Below are positions 45,708-58,573 of a DNA stretch of 64,000 nt, in pieces. Every line of letters starts with the position of its first letter. Position 1 is the first letter of the stretch. Source of the DNA: Psilocybe azurescens (lineage: Eukaryota > Basidiomycota > Agaricomycetes > Agaricales > Agrocybaceae); contig JAJIRX010000292.1 of the NCBI GenBank assembly GCA_023853785.1, positions 1-64,000 of the forward strand, read 5' to 3'. Under the pieces are notes generated by a model. It was given only the letters and a program-made list of their open reading frames with translations. It was not told where the DNA came from and searched no databases. A program made the position numbers and the translations under genes.

Positions 45708-45969
45708 TTACTAGCTCGCTCCGCTTTTTCTTCCTTGTTCTTTTCGGGATTCATGGTTTAATTGTTGGGTTTTTTGATGCGGTACACTCGTTGTTTTGAT
45801 AAATTAAATACTCTTTTTAATACCACGGTTGTCCAGGGTTGTTCGTGTCATAATTGTCAAAGAGGTCCGGTTACACGCTTTCATATACATACAGATAGAA
45901 TTTTTGATGCGTTTGGGGTAATTGCATCATATTGTCAACTTGCCATAATTACCTGCCATCCACCGGATC

Positions 45970-48900
45970 TTAAGCAGTACCATCACCCAAGAAGCGAAGC
46001 TTCACGTCTCTGCCCTTCAATCCTACCGCCCGGATTGTTTGAGAGTCTCCCGGGACGAGGTCGATGGCTTGATCGCTCCATTTAACCTCCTCCCCGTCGA
46101 CGTCCAGTACAATCCCTTTGATAGGCTTGTTCGTGGAAAGAACAACGGTCTCTCCGTCATCGCCAACAACTGCCTTGAGTCCCAAATCTTGCACGGCAGG
46201 GAAATGGATATACTTAAACGGTTCCGGCCTAATAAGGGGGTTTGAAAGAAGATCAATACTCCAGTCCGAGCTTCTGAGCAGTTATACTATTGCTCACCAG
46301 TTGGAATAACGTCCCAGGACAGTGTCTCCATCAAGCAGACGTGCAGAGACGATTATAACCTTGGGCACATCGGATTTCTTATTCCTCTCCGGCTGGCCAG
46401 GAATTTTTCCTTTGAACAACTCGGTGCTCGCATTCGCCGCTAGCACGACTTGCTTGTCCCATTTATCTGTCCAGTCAGATTCCAGGTCGAATGAGGTAAC
46501 CTCCAGCGTCACTTTTTTGTCCGAGAGCGTGCTGTTGGTTCCCCAGATTTCCAGCACTGTTTCGATGGTGAAATCAGCAGCCGACCGGTCGTTCGCAAAG
46601 GTCTGTTTGTCCTTCCGCGTCATCCCAACAGTGAAAGGGCGCAGCTCTCGTGCAACGGTGAAGTAGGCTGGCTTCGGCCGAAGGAAATAATCCACAATGG
46701 CCCATGAAGTCACCGGCCAGCAGTCGTTTATCTGTGTGTCCCAATATAATTATTAGCACACTGATTCAACTGTGATTAGCGTTAGGGAAAAATGACTGAC
46801 CTGCCAGACGAGGGCGCCTGCAGTGTACTCCTTCCCTCTTCCACCCCAGTTTCGGCGCCACAAGCGATAGGCCGAGGCAAGCGTCTCAGCTTGCATGATC
46901 TGGGTACAATAAACATAGCTGCAGGAAGTCACAACTCAGTCCAGAGAACCAGGCAAAAATGTGAGATGAACTCATGTATTTACCTCTCCATATCAAACGC
47001 GTGCTTGAAATTCTCCATCAAATACAACTAATGATTTCGAAATAGCGTGATCAGAGGACCGCTTCAGTTTAAACCAGCTGACCCATCTGCTCACCTCCAG
47101 GCGTCGTTCGAACCCATCTGCTTTATTGTGATTATTATTGGTTCTAAAAATAGATTGATAAATTTTTTTGGGTAGTGTCAGCTAAGTATTGAATTCACTT
47201 GCCTTGACTGGGGGAAACGTTCAGCTTTGTTTGCTCCTAGCCAGTAGTCTACTGTGCGGATATCCGGATATCCTTGCCTGATTTATGACGGGTGAGGGAG
47301 GGAGAGAGGGTCACAGTCACAGAGAGCTTGCAGTGCTTACATCCCGAACTCCGAAACAAAACGACCCGCGAGGATATCCCAATTGTGCCATGGCTCTTGA
47401 GATCCATGCCATACATTCCCTGGTTGTCATTCAGCCAATCACGCAGTCTATATATGACGGATCGAGGGTGGTGCATACATTGGTGAAGGTCTCCTAGGGT
47501 TTTATCAGTCGTCGGCTTCCCCCTGTCCACTATACGGCGATGCCCGATGATAATGAATGCTCGAGTATTTCTCGACTACAGAAGGCAGGACACGCTCGTA
47601 GATATATCGAGCTGGGAAGTTCGTTTTGCGGAAGTCGGAGTGCTCATCCGAGTAGTCGAGCTCGAGGTTCAGGGACTCCGCGATTTGATAGTCTATATGC
47701 ATCCATTGATCAGCGGTCTGTTGTTAAAAAAGATTCAAGGGTACCTTCGTTGTTTCCGGCTGTAGATGTATAATAAATTAGTATGTATATCTAGCAGAAG
47801 TGATTGAGTTTATCAAATACCGAATATGACCAGAGAGGGATGGTGCCTTAGGCGCTTAACATTTTGAATGGCCTCCTCGCGGACAGACTCCAGGAAAGAG
47901 TCGTATGCGGGGTACTAATGGCAAATTAGTTCAAGAGAAGTAGTCCCAATTACTAACACTTACCTGACCGCATCCAAACATAAAGTCTTGCCAGACCAGA
48001 ACTAAAGCACAAAATTAGACCTGCGTGGGTTTGTAACAGCTATATTGACTGACTCCCAAGTTCTGAAATAGTAGAAAGGGTTGATCATTGAGAAGGGACA
48101 GCATAAACTGTAATAGGGGAGACGCACCATCACATATACTGTAGAAATCGTCGTATTCATAGATGCCTCCTCCCCACACTCGTATCATGTTTTGATTGCC
48201 ATCCACAAGTAGCTGGAGCCAAGCCCTGTATCTATCCGCAGTCATCCTGTTTAGGAAACGCTCAATAAAATATCAATAGCAAGGGAGATTCAACAAACGT
48301 AGTCAAGAAGGAATCTGCTGGGATCCAGTTGGATCCTGAGAAATAAATGGAACGTTAAGGCACTGGTAATTGGGGTGGTTCACAACACATACCGCCACAG
48401 AATATCCTGATATTGTTGATTTCAAAGAGGAACGTAAGTCCTTCCTGATCAACGAGCTTGTCTTGTACGACGAGAGCACGCCGAAACGCTATTTTCTCGC
48501 GCTTAGAGTCAAGTGGATATCCATTCTGGTAGCCATATCAGATTTGTACTTGTAAATTGTAGGCCCGAGATTTCAGGGCTTACTAGATCTGTTAACTCGA
48601 CTTCGACAGTGTACAACGGTTGCGCTCCATACCCCACAGGGTACCAAAGCTGCAATTGTCCGGCGTTCCACTCGAAGTCGACCTTGGCACGACCTGCACC
48701 GACAGGTATTTTGTTCGAGGACGCTTCCACCGTGCCATCCGGATTCTTGAGAACAAAAGAGGCGAAGCCAGGGATTTTCTCGGAGAATGTGAATGTGGCC
48801 GACAATTTAACGTTGAGCGTCTCCGAAACTTCGCTCCTAACATCGAGATCCGTGATGCGGGTTTGATAAGTCTCGAGGATGATAGGCTTCCATGGTCCGA

Positions 48901-49781
48901 CGGTCATCAAAATAGGGCCTAAGAGAATTGTGTTTGTATTAGAGGTGCATTTATATGGGCAGAGAGGTCCCTACCCCAATCCCATCCATAACTATAATTA
49001 AGAGAGTTGTAAAAATAGTGAAAGCTGGAAATAGACAAATAAGAACGTACTTGTACTGCGCTTTACGGACGTGAAGTCGGCTAGAGTCTCCGTTCCACAA
49101 CGCCAGTTTCTCGTGCGCTTTCTCAATGTCTCTGCCTCTCAGAAACGCACTTTCAAAGTGCAACACCAATTCATTCGATCCTTGTTTGAGCTTTGACTTG
49201 ACCGGTACGCGGTAAGATATGAACTGGTTCTCCGTTCTAAGAAAAGGAAGGTGAGATTGCAGCCAGATACCAAATTATTGGTATACGTACTGGAGAATGA
49301 CTTCACCATTCTAAACATCTCGGTAGTTAGTGCCGTGGATTTCTTCTGAAAAGCGATGTTATGCGACTCACCAACTTCACAGTTGCAAAAGTATCAAGAC
49401 CTTCGAACACCAGATCAGCATTTGCAGTCACGAGATCCTCTTCTGTGACATTCAGATTGGTCTTGAATGCCCATTCAGCCTCGCCGACCCCTGTTAAAAG
49501 CTTGAGATCACAACTCATATCTCGATCGCTGTACATGGCCTACACTGAACATCCCATTCATGAAGACCTATAAACTATTGCAGGAGATTAGCACAATAGA
49601 CAAGAAATGCATGTTAGAAACCCACCGGATCCGGGATTTTCTTTAGCTTCAAGAGCTCTACATGAACTGTTGTCGGAAATGACGACACTTCCAGCCATTC
49701 TCCGTCCTTTGTCCCCTCACCGCCTCCTACTTGAGTAAAAGTCCAGTCTGTGATGGCTCTGGATTTGGAAAGAATGGTCAT
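45970..49781 (-). CDS. Beta-mannosidase, glycoside hydrolase family 2, intracellular type
   Basis: Removes terminal beta-mannose from manno-oligosaccharides. Start MTILSKSRAITDWTFTQ at 49781 and no signal peptide, so probably cytosolic. Order: sugar-binding fold (NENQFISYRVPVKS-like region, YNYGWDWGPILMTVGPW), Ig-like domain, and TIM barrel with GSNWIPADSF, NMIRVWGGGIYE, the acid/base in AGNNED and the nucleophile in RFVSEFGMQG. C-terminal beta domain ends LRFLGDGTA. Many introns; a 15-nt exon (47745-47759) carries the acid/base Glu. Estimated 850-900 residues, typical of the family. Same strand as the MFS gene upstream, 269 bases apart. Confidence 0.92.
47745..47759 (-). other. 15-nt microexon of the beta-mannosidase gene
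   Basis: Flanked by a CTACAG acceptor and a GTACCC donor on the minus strand. It encodes the middle of AGNNED, including the general acid/base glutamate; the neighbouring exons end ..HPSLVIF and begin DYQIAESLNL, so all three join in frame. Confidence 0.8.
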
Positions 49782-50050
49782 GATGGGATTGCAAAACTTG
49801 GGAAGAGCACTTCAGAGGAGTGTGTCGACAAGGTGAGATCTATAAATCCCCCAAGGGAATGGTATCGAAGCTCAAGCGGATGTGCATGGCGGTCCAGATG
49901 GATCAGGTGAACAGACCAAGGAGTCAGCGAGGAAGATTAGATATTACGGCACACATCCGACATTTCTCCGCTCACCCAATCAATCACTTTACGCCCTCAT
50001 TAAAAAATTGTTCTTCAGCATTTCCGTGAGAATCGTAACAAACAACATTT

Positions 50051-52178
50051 TCACAATATGTAGCGGTACCCCTTTCCAGAACCTTGCTCTGCCTCTAAGA
50101 TGTCTGTCTGATGGTTCAGCCGTCTAAGTTGTATCCGGAACACCAGGCACATCGTTATACTCAATGTGCTCATCAACATGCAGATTGCATATGAAGCGTT
50201 ATATGTAGGACCCCACGATACCGGCCAGACATAGCTGACAGTGAGAGAATGATGTTAAGAGATGTGGGTAGATAAGAAGGCGAAAAGGACGACTTACGAG
50301 CCTACGACATTGCCAAGCTGGGAAATACAGTTGATTAATGCCAGTGCTACGGCACGTTTAGCTGGTGGATGCGCAACAGAGCCGCTTGCCCATGCCAAGA
50401 AACAGATAAAGCCGCCGTACGACTGAGCCATGAGGAATCTGCAGTAGGTCATCGTGAAGCACACCACCAAAATAAAGAAGACACAAAATATACTGACAGA
50501 GAGATGTATCGCACAAGTCCATTCATTGTGGACATGGCAAGAACGAATCCGAGAATTCCAATCATCAAGGAGGAAGCGATATGTTTAGATCGCTCGCCGA
50601 CTTGGTCAGAATGCCTGCAATAAGACGTTAGCTTTGTTTTTCATTACCAATTTATTACAAAGAAGATAACCTGGCAAGGTAGAGCGAAGCCCCCGTCGCA
50701 AATAGCCAGGGAGGAACACACAGAAGAAGACTAATTGTGGGGCCATGTCCCAGAGTCGCCGCGAGTGTTGGGAAATAAACACCAAAAGATAAAGACAGAA
50801 CCATAAAGAATAGTGCTACTGCGAGCCACCAGACTTTCCAGTCTGTGACTGCGAGATATAAGCCAGGCCACCGTCCTAGTAGCTTATTAGATGTCGCAGC
50901 CTCAAGAGATGTATAGTCTATATGTCCAGAATCTTCAACCATTCGTTTCAAGGCCAGCGCTTTCTCAGCTGGTGTGAGCCAATTCGAAGAGTTCTCGGGA
51001 AAGTCAGGAAGAACAAACATTGCCCAGATAGCAATGAAAATTGTCAAGGTTCCCTCAACAAAAAACAGCCATCTGAGAAGTGCATAGTGAGATTTTTGAC
51101 TAAAGAGATCAGCGAAAATAAGCATACCGCCAAGCAGAGAATCCGAGAACACCTTGCATGACGTTTAGAATACCAGAAGCAATGAGGGACCCAAAGGCGT
51201 TGCTGAGGAGAATCCCACAGGCAAGAAAGGCCGTCCTCTGGGACAGTTCGTTGCGCTTGTACCATTTCGAGAGCAGAAACTGCGGAGAATTAGTACATCA
51301 AAATTTCCCTACCATCTACGTCCGTCCACTTACCAGGGCTCCAGGAAAAAAGCAGCTTCAACGAAACCAAGGAGGAATCGCGTGCACAGAGCGCCAAAGT
51401 AGCTGTGCCAATGCTTCAACGCAACCAATCCAAGAATACGGAATCACTAACCCTGTAGTAAAACCTACGGGTACCATATGAGTAGACATCGTATTGTATA
51501 AAACAGTAATACCCACCTGTGCCTACCGACAAGCCCCCCCAGACAACCATACACCACGGCAAATATTTGGACGGTCGACCAAAGTAGTTTAGGAACATAT
51601 TCCTAACCGGAAATCAGGAATGTGTCTGCTAAGGGGCGGGGCATGGGGTACTCACGAGGGTACCTGCATTAAGATATATCCAATATATAGAATAGATAAT
51701 ATCGTCGCAAATTGCGTCCCTTCCAGATGTAGATCTTCTTCGAATCCTCGTAAACGGGCAGCACTGCATCAATATATAGAAGGTCAAAAGAGGCCACAAC
51801 GTTCTATCGAGTAAAGCGAATCACGAAGCATTATTTCTATCAACGTCTGAGTCGTTCCGAGGAGAAATATGAGCCGCAGGTTGCGCGATGAGGAAGGATA
51901 GGAAGACGCACAATTCAAGATGTAAATCAAGACAAGAATTGACATTCGGCGGTCTAGCTTGCGTAGCAGCAACTTCTCGAGTTTCTTCCTTTCCTCGAAA
52001 ATGGTAGCATTATCGAATTGCTCGCTGACGACACCCTCCTCTTCTCCCTCTAAGTAATAGCACATATTAGAGATGTCAGTGAAATCCAGGGAGCACCGAA
52101 CTTACGAACGAGGTTGGGCGGTGATTCAAGCAACGGTTGCTGGTCCTCTGCATCATGCGAGCCGTGATTTCGCGCCAT
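50051..52178 (-). CDS. MFS transporter, anion:cation symporter (Dal5-like) family, copy 1
   Basis: About 12 membrane segments expected; about 500 residues. Start MARNHGSHDAED at 52178. Family marks: RKLDRRMSILVLIYILNY, MFLNYFGRPSKYLPWCMVVW, RFLLGFVEAAFF, LSKWYKRNELSQRTAFLACG, WLFFVEGTLTIF, RYISLRFLMAQSYGGFICFL and KRAVALALINCISQLGNV. Members carry allantoate, nicotinate and similar organic anions; substrate here unknown. A one-base deficit near 51344 (GG in CCAGGAAAAAAG) breaks EAAFFPGALFLLSKW. Paralogous to the gene at 54295. Confidence 0.85.
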
Positions 52179-52865
52179 AAGAGTACGGCCAATGTGGTAT
52201 GGGGCCGTTCAAGAGTCGCCGCTGTAGAGAGGCATCAAAGACGCTTACTAGCTCGGGAAACTCAACTAGATGGGTGTACATAAGGGACAATGCCGAGAGA
52301 TTCTATAATTAACGTGTGGGTAATAGTTGTCCTTTACGGATACTTAGAGTACATGAGTCGGTGACCGAGTCTCCTTCACCGACTACGAGGAGTACATACT
52401 GTAGCAGTACTGCAGTGCTGAGTGCAAGTAGTAATTATTGCTATATTTAACCGTATCAAAAGCTTCTCAAGAAGTATGACCGGTGATACAAGAGATTAAA
52501 TTAATGCGAACAGCGGGAATAGTGGGCAGGGTCATGATGTCTACCTCCCTGCAAGGTGTGAGTATTTAACGGTGGGTTACAAGGTATCATTTGGTTGAGT
52601 TTGAATGCTATGGCTATGATGGTGTTGGATGTATGGGTGTGCTGCGACAAACAAAAACGGTGTGTGGTTGGGATAGTAGGCGTAGGCAGGCCGGCGGGTA
52701 GGGATTGAACGAAATTCTCTAGAAAGTAAGTACTGTATAACAAGATATGCAGAACAGCCCAGAGATAAAGAAGACAGGAAAAGAGGGATGAGGAGGAGCA
52801 GAGTAGAGCTTGGACCATGGTACAGATTTAGAGAATAAAAAGAGTCCTTGAGGGTCATTCATTTG
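52179..52865. other. Intergenic region between MFS copy 1 and NEM1
   Basis: About 690 bases with no supported gene. It holds the MFS promoter and the NEM1 3' flank; several open frames near 52500-52850 show no conserved content. Confidence 0.45.
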
Positions 52866-54210
52866 TCATGAATCGTGATGGCGGTGCATTATGCCGGCTG
52901 ACCTGAGGCCGAGCACGCGGCGCACGTCGGACGTGAAGCGAAGAGAGTCGAGGACGGGCAGAAGGTCAAGGAGCGCTTCGTCTGACGGATCATGTGTCCA
53001 GCCTTCAATGGGTATGCCGTTCGCTAGTGTCGGCGGTGAATTAATTAGGTGGGGGCGAAGAAGGCAAAGGAATGCAACACACCCTCGTTGACTGTGTAAC
53101 TAATGGGAGAGTTGTCTACAAGACATACGCGGGAGAGGTCTGCTTCTATTAGAGAAAGATCTTTGGTATAAGAACCGTTTGGGAGTTGTGTGCACGACTA
53201 CAGACAGATGGAGTTAGAGAGTAGAGCGTTAAATGAAAGAAAAATTGGGCACACACATCACGGAAGAAACGATGCTCTAATATACCACGACCTGCATCTA
53301 ACCAGTCGATAACGGGATCGGCATATTCTTGCATTGACGCTGTGAATATGACGAGAGTATACCAACTGGAGACCTATCCAGAAGATTGATGAGTAGACGT
53401 GACAGATATGGATAGACGGTGGCAGACATACAGTTCTAAGAAAGAAATCAACGAATGGACGTTTGTAAACGTGGTAAATGGTGCTACGGCCACCGAGTAC
53501 AACCTCCACCATATGCCCTGCTCCTTTGTTGCTCCTACCGAACGAGCCCAAACTAAGAATACCTGATCCATTAGAGGAAGCTTCGAAAGGTATAGGGCGA
53601 GATGTCGAATGAATTAGTGTTTCGTCCAGATCGAGTACGAGTGTCTTTGGCATATGGAAAGGGGTTTTCCGTGGGGGTATTGGGGGTGTGGCGGCCCTTG
53701 ACACGGAAACGTTTTCGAGAACGGAAATGGACAGCGGCAGGGGCGTAGGCGACAACGACGATGGGACTGAACCTGCAATTGTGACAGCGACCTCCTCTGT
53801 CTTGTCTTTCAATGCATGAATAGGTTTGGCGTCTTGCAGGAGGAGGACTGGCTGCTTGTCTTGCAATATTCGAACAATCGACGACCAGGCTGACTTGAGG
53901 TGGTCCCAAACAAGGAGAAAGACGCGAATAAAGAATATACGGTCTATGACAGAGTCAATATGAGGCTTGCAGCTTGGAGCCATCGCTGCATCGGGTGGGA
54001 GAGGTTGCTGGGGTTGTTGGCGAAATGATGGTGAGGAATGTGAACGCTTTGGGGTAATTCTTGTGGGGACACTTGGAGGGGGAACAGAAAAGACTTTGTA
54101 GACCAGGTACTGACTCTAGGTAGTCTTGGTTTATCGTCTACAGTCTTTTCTGTTGTAGTGGGAGAGGCGAGGACATCGAACTGACGGGCGACATAACCTA
54201 GAGTGTTCAT
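52866..54210 (-). CDS. NEM1: Nem1-type CTD-like protein phosphatase
   Basis: Catalytic subunit of the Nem1-Spo7 phosphatase at the ER/nuclear envelope, which activates the Pah1 phosphatidate phosphatase. Start [14 protein letters not shown] at 54210. A Ser/Pro/Gln-rich stretch leads to the hydrophobic segment [14 protein letters not shown], a linker, and the HAD catalytic motif [14 protein letters not shown]. Later blocks: [46 protein letters not shown] and [20 protein letters not shown]. The frame breaks at an A4 run (54088-54091); one more base joins the N-part to the rest. It begins 84 bases after the stop of MFS copy 2 on the same strand. Confidence 0.9.
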
Positions 54211-54294
54211 GGAGGAGGAAGGAGAAGAGACCGTGGTAGTAATATACAAATAAAGACTGGGCTACTTTATAAACACACATGTCACGGATCTACA

Positions 54295-56328
54295 CTACAA
54301 TATGTATCGGAACCCCTTCTCAACTCCCTTGGTCTTTTCTTCATTCTCTAGTTTCTTATTTACCTGTATCAGATGCCATCGGTATATCCAACACATGATC
54401 ACAGCAAGTCCCGAGGTCGCTATGCAGATTCCGTATGAATTGCGGTACGTGGGTCCCCATTGCTTCGGCCACACATATCTGACAAGTCATTTATTTTCAG
54501 CACCCTGAACCCATGATAAACCAAGTTAAGACACCCACGATCCAGCCACGTTTCCGAGTTGCGAAATCGCGTTTATCATCGCAAGTGCGACTGCCCGCTT
54601 TGCTGCCGGTTTGGGGAAACTATTGCTGATCCACGCGTAAAACACAATGAACCCTGCATACGACTGCGCCATTAGGAATCTGCGAACACGGTTTTTTAGC
54701 CTCCTGCCCCAATTGATTTTTTTTGTCCCCACTTACAGAGAAATATATCGCGCAGCCGTGTTCATCGTGCTGATCGCGATGACGAACCCCAAAAGTCCAA
54801 CACCCAAAGACGCCACACAATGATAGAAGCGCTGATTGGTCTTGTCAGAGTGGCGCGAGAGGGCAAATGCAACGATGGCGGTGAACGCGAATGGAGGCGC
54901 GCAGAACAACAAAGTCACGTTCCGGTTAAAGCCCATAGTCGCGCTCAGTGTAGGGAAATACGCGTTAAACGAAAGCGACACGACCCATGACGTCAAGATC
55001 AGCGACATCCACCACACTTTCCAATCCGTCAATGCCATCCACAGTCCGGCCACAGCGCCTGTTTGAGCATCCTCCTCCCGAGTCGCCCCTCCTTGCTCCT
55101 CCATCCGTCTCATCGCAAGCGCACGTTCCTCATCCGTTAACCATTTTGTCGTCGCTGGGAAGTCGGGCAATATGAAAAGCGCCAACACGGCCACGGCGAT
55201 TGTGATCGCTCCTTCTATGAAAAAGAGCCATCTGGATCATTGATAGTGAATAATCAAACGTGTGTAGATCAAGATAACAACTCGACCTCCAAGCAGCGTG
55301 TCCTAGTTTCCCTTCCATCCCGTCAAGGATACCGGCAGCCATAAGCGATCCAAACGCATTGCTGATAATATTGCCGCAATACAAGATCGCGGTCCGTAGA
55401 CCGAGCTCGTTGGGCTTGTACCATTTTGATAGGAGGAACTAGATGCACGTCATTCGACCGTGCGTTCTTTCTGATCGATAACAGAATCTTGACTTACCAA
55501 TGCTCCAGGGAAGAACGCCGCTTCGACAAACCCGAGGAAGAACCGTGTGAGCAATGCGCCTGTGAAACTGCCGCACGTTCGAATCTTGAATTGCCCTTGG
55601 TATATGTATTTAAGAGAAAAATCGCTCACTTTGTTGTGACACCTGCAGGAAAAGATAAGTAATATGTCGGTAGGCGTCTAGTACTGATCAAATACCTGTG
55701 AGGGCTGAAATAGCTCCCCAAATGGCTATGCATGTGGGGAGGTATAGTGACGGTTTTCCTATCCAATTCAAGAACATGTTCCTGTGGGGTATGAGTCAAT
55801 TTTGGTTTTCAGAACAGTTGGGTGGGCTTACGATGGGACCTGCATGATAATGTATCCGACATAGAGGATGGAGAGTAGTGTGGCGAATTCAGTGCCTGTG
55901 TTGATCCATTGAGTTTTTTCCAGGTTTGGATCATTTAGGAGATATATACCCTGGAGATTGAGATCAGCTTCAAATCCTCGTAGACGCGCCGCTCTGAAAG
56001 TTTATCTCAGGTCAGATGCTGCATACAGGAACAATCCCACTGGAGGCTCACCCAGCATTATTTCGGTCGATCTATGCAGAAGAAATTATCAGTATCCTTG
56101 TGGCGTGCTTCATAGATATGAACTCACGTAGTTCAGAATGTAAATGAGGACCAGAATGCTCATCCTGCAATCGACTTTCCACAAAAGTTTCTTCTCCAGG
56201 ATCTTGCGTGCTTCGGTACCACCGAATTCGGCGTCTGGATCCGCATTGTTGACATGGTAGTCGTATTGCTCGTCGCTGAACTTTTCGTGGTCACTGGACC
56301 GCGCAGGAGATTTGAGGGATATGGTCAT
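54295..56328 (-). CDS. MFS transporter, anion:cation symporter (Dal5-like) family, copy 2
   Basis: Start MTISLKSPARSSDHEKF at 56328; end ..KGFRYIL. Same architecture as the copy at 50051: RMSILVLIYILNY, IGKPSLYLPTCIAIWG, RFFLGFVEAAFFPGAL, LSKWYKPNELGLRTAILYCG, WLFFIEGAITIAVAVLALF, TDWKVWWMSLILTSWVVSLS, FLMAQSYAGFIVFYAW and KRAVALAMINAISQLGNVAG. No frame break was found. Two related carriers this close with NEM1 between them point to a local duplication. Substrate unknown. Confidence 0.9.
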
Positions 56329-57513
56329 TTCTTTTCGTGATAGCAAGTGCGCGTCCACCGGGTTAAGTCAGACGCGTTTAGGGAGTTGTGTGAAGGTGCG
56401 CGAGGAGAAGAAGGTGAGGAATTCGGAAGACTGGTTGCCATCTGCATATATACTAAATCTATAATTCGCATACGCTTATTGTGCCCCCGCATACGTTGGA
56501 AGCACCAACCCCTTTCAGACCCTGGGGCGCGGGGAAATGGAGGAATTGGATGAAATTGGCTCAAAACGGATGACAGAAAAGTCGTCATTGGAGGTGAAAA
56601 CATATTATGCTCTCTGCATAGATGATAGCCCCGGTGGGAACTTGCGGGGTCATGAGGAGAGTTGTCCATGCTGTTCGCTGCTGTTCTGCCAGGTGGATTG
56701 GATTCGAATACCCTTGGGGTAACCTTGGCTTAGGATAAAAATAGATTACAGCCGATGCCAACTGTTCCGGTCGATTTATATAACGCGTTATTACGATATC
56801 TTGAGAGAAGATCATTTTATGGTATACAGGTCTTGTACAAAATCATTTTTCTTGAAATGTGTGAAGCGCTAGGATCAGCAGATATTCGAACTCGATTGGG
56901 CCGATAACAGTTCATGTTGGTAACTCCTGAGTGGGTCCATAGTAGCGTCAAGATAGACCAAAACTTAAACCGGCTAGGTGATCTTGTGTAATCGCAGATA
57001 ATCGTACAGTTATTTGAATTGTCTTTGGGATAAGCGCCAATTCTTTGGAATTTTATGATCCGTGTCCCAGTGAGGACTAGTGAAGACTGCAAGAGTCTCG
57101 GGTGACACATAAGAATGCGGTATAAAGATTACTAGATTAGGACGACAGCACTTGCATCCAAATGGTCACCTCGGAGGGCAAACGAGAGATCACAGCTCCT
57201 GGTAGGCGCGTTGGGTTACCTGTATGTAATATGCCCTTTCCGGCATGTATTTAGGTACTCGCCTCTTTAATTTCTGATTGATTTCATCATGCTGGTGGTA
57301 GTAACTCCACAGGTTTAAGCACGAAAAACACCGTAACCTGTAACGGAGCGTTAGGGGGTATTGATAGCTTCTCTGTGCTTCCCCAGGAGAAATAATTAGT
57401 CATGGAAAACGTCTCAGAGTTTACCTCAGACTTTTACTCTAACTACACTCAGATTTTGCCATTGAACTGGAGCTCTGGGTGATACTTATAGAGTGCAAAT
57501 GGGAATATGGAGT
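56329..57513. other. Intergenic region upstream of MFS copy 2
   Basis: About 1.2 kb with scattered short frames and no recognisable gene. Confidence 0.45.
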
Positions 57514-57616
57514 TAATAACCGCCTTTCAGTGTTGAGCAGCAAAGGGGCGGAAAGGGGTTGGTTCGTAACTGCTTCATAGCTGAAGCATAGGGATAAATC
57601 AGCCAATCATGTTATG
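57514..57616 (+). repeat. Block shared with the left-end inverted duplicate
   Basis: TAATAACCGCCTTTCAG, GGGGCGGAAAGGGG, TTCGTAACTGCTTCATAGC and GCCAATCATGTTATGA recur, inverted, at about 3727-3827. At the left copy the match jumps from here straight into the middle of the RING gene. Confidence 0.8.
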
Positions 57617-58573
57617 AGTGGGTGAGAGAAAGGATGGTGAAGAGCGAAATAGAATAAGAATTCCTAGTATGTAACTCCATCACGAACTCACGCATTCGAA
57701 ATTGAGTATCGAAGAGCAATTAGCGCTAAAGGCTTCCTCCCAATTTCCTTTCGATCTTTTCTGATCTTTTTCTTCCCATTGATCTTTTTTACTCTTTTTG
57801 CTCAGTCGACTCAGAGCATCCATTCAAGGACCAGATTTCAAATCTACGCGCCGTTGCGCGCATCACTGGGCACGTCCTGAAGGTCAATAAGATAATACTT
57901 CTTTCTGTGGACCTGTTAATCCATTTCTATAGATGTTGGCAGATGTAGGCTCACCGAGCTCCTGCGAAAGCCTTTCAGTACAAAGCTATTTTGGTTTTGA
58001 TCCGTTATTACATGATCTGTAGAAGTATTCCAAAAGTGTTCACCATTTCTAATTGAGTTATCCCGAGGTAGTCCCGACATTGTAGATATTTCTGCTTGAA
58101 TGTTGAGCGCACACGCTGAGTATACCTTTCTGGTTAGCTATCTTATCCTAAATAAATTGTTTGGCCAGGGATAACACGTTATTTGGTTAAAAACTTGAAT
58201 ATGTTGTCGCCGATGTGAGCTCTTACCGGCGGAAGGGTTAGATTGTGGATATTATTGCAACTGTATAAATTTAGGTAGGCCCTACTTCTGAGTACACCAC
58301 ATAAGCATATACATACCAGTGTGTAACTGGTCAAAGACTTATATATGTCACGTGATGTGAAAGGGCAACGCGACGAGCGCGTTGTTGATCGGCACCGGGC
58401 AAGTCGAGTCTTGAACATTTCAGCTTTGTTTGTTTTCTTTCCATTCCCCCTTCACTTCCGTTGCACTCTCCAGTGCTTGGAGACTCGTACGGGATAACGA
58501 CAGTCCGCTGTCATCCACGGCGAGACCATCGACGCTCTATAGAAGACTTGGGAACCGGACTCGCTTGTGGAAC
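57617..58573. promoter_or_regulatory. Upstream region of the intact RING gene
   Basis: About 960 bases with no gene, corresponding to the stretch deleted from the left-end duplicate. T-rich runs occur near 57750-57800. Presumed to contain the RING promoter. Confidence 0.45.
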
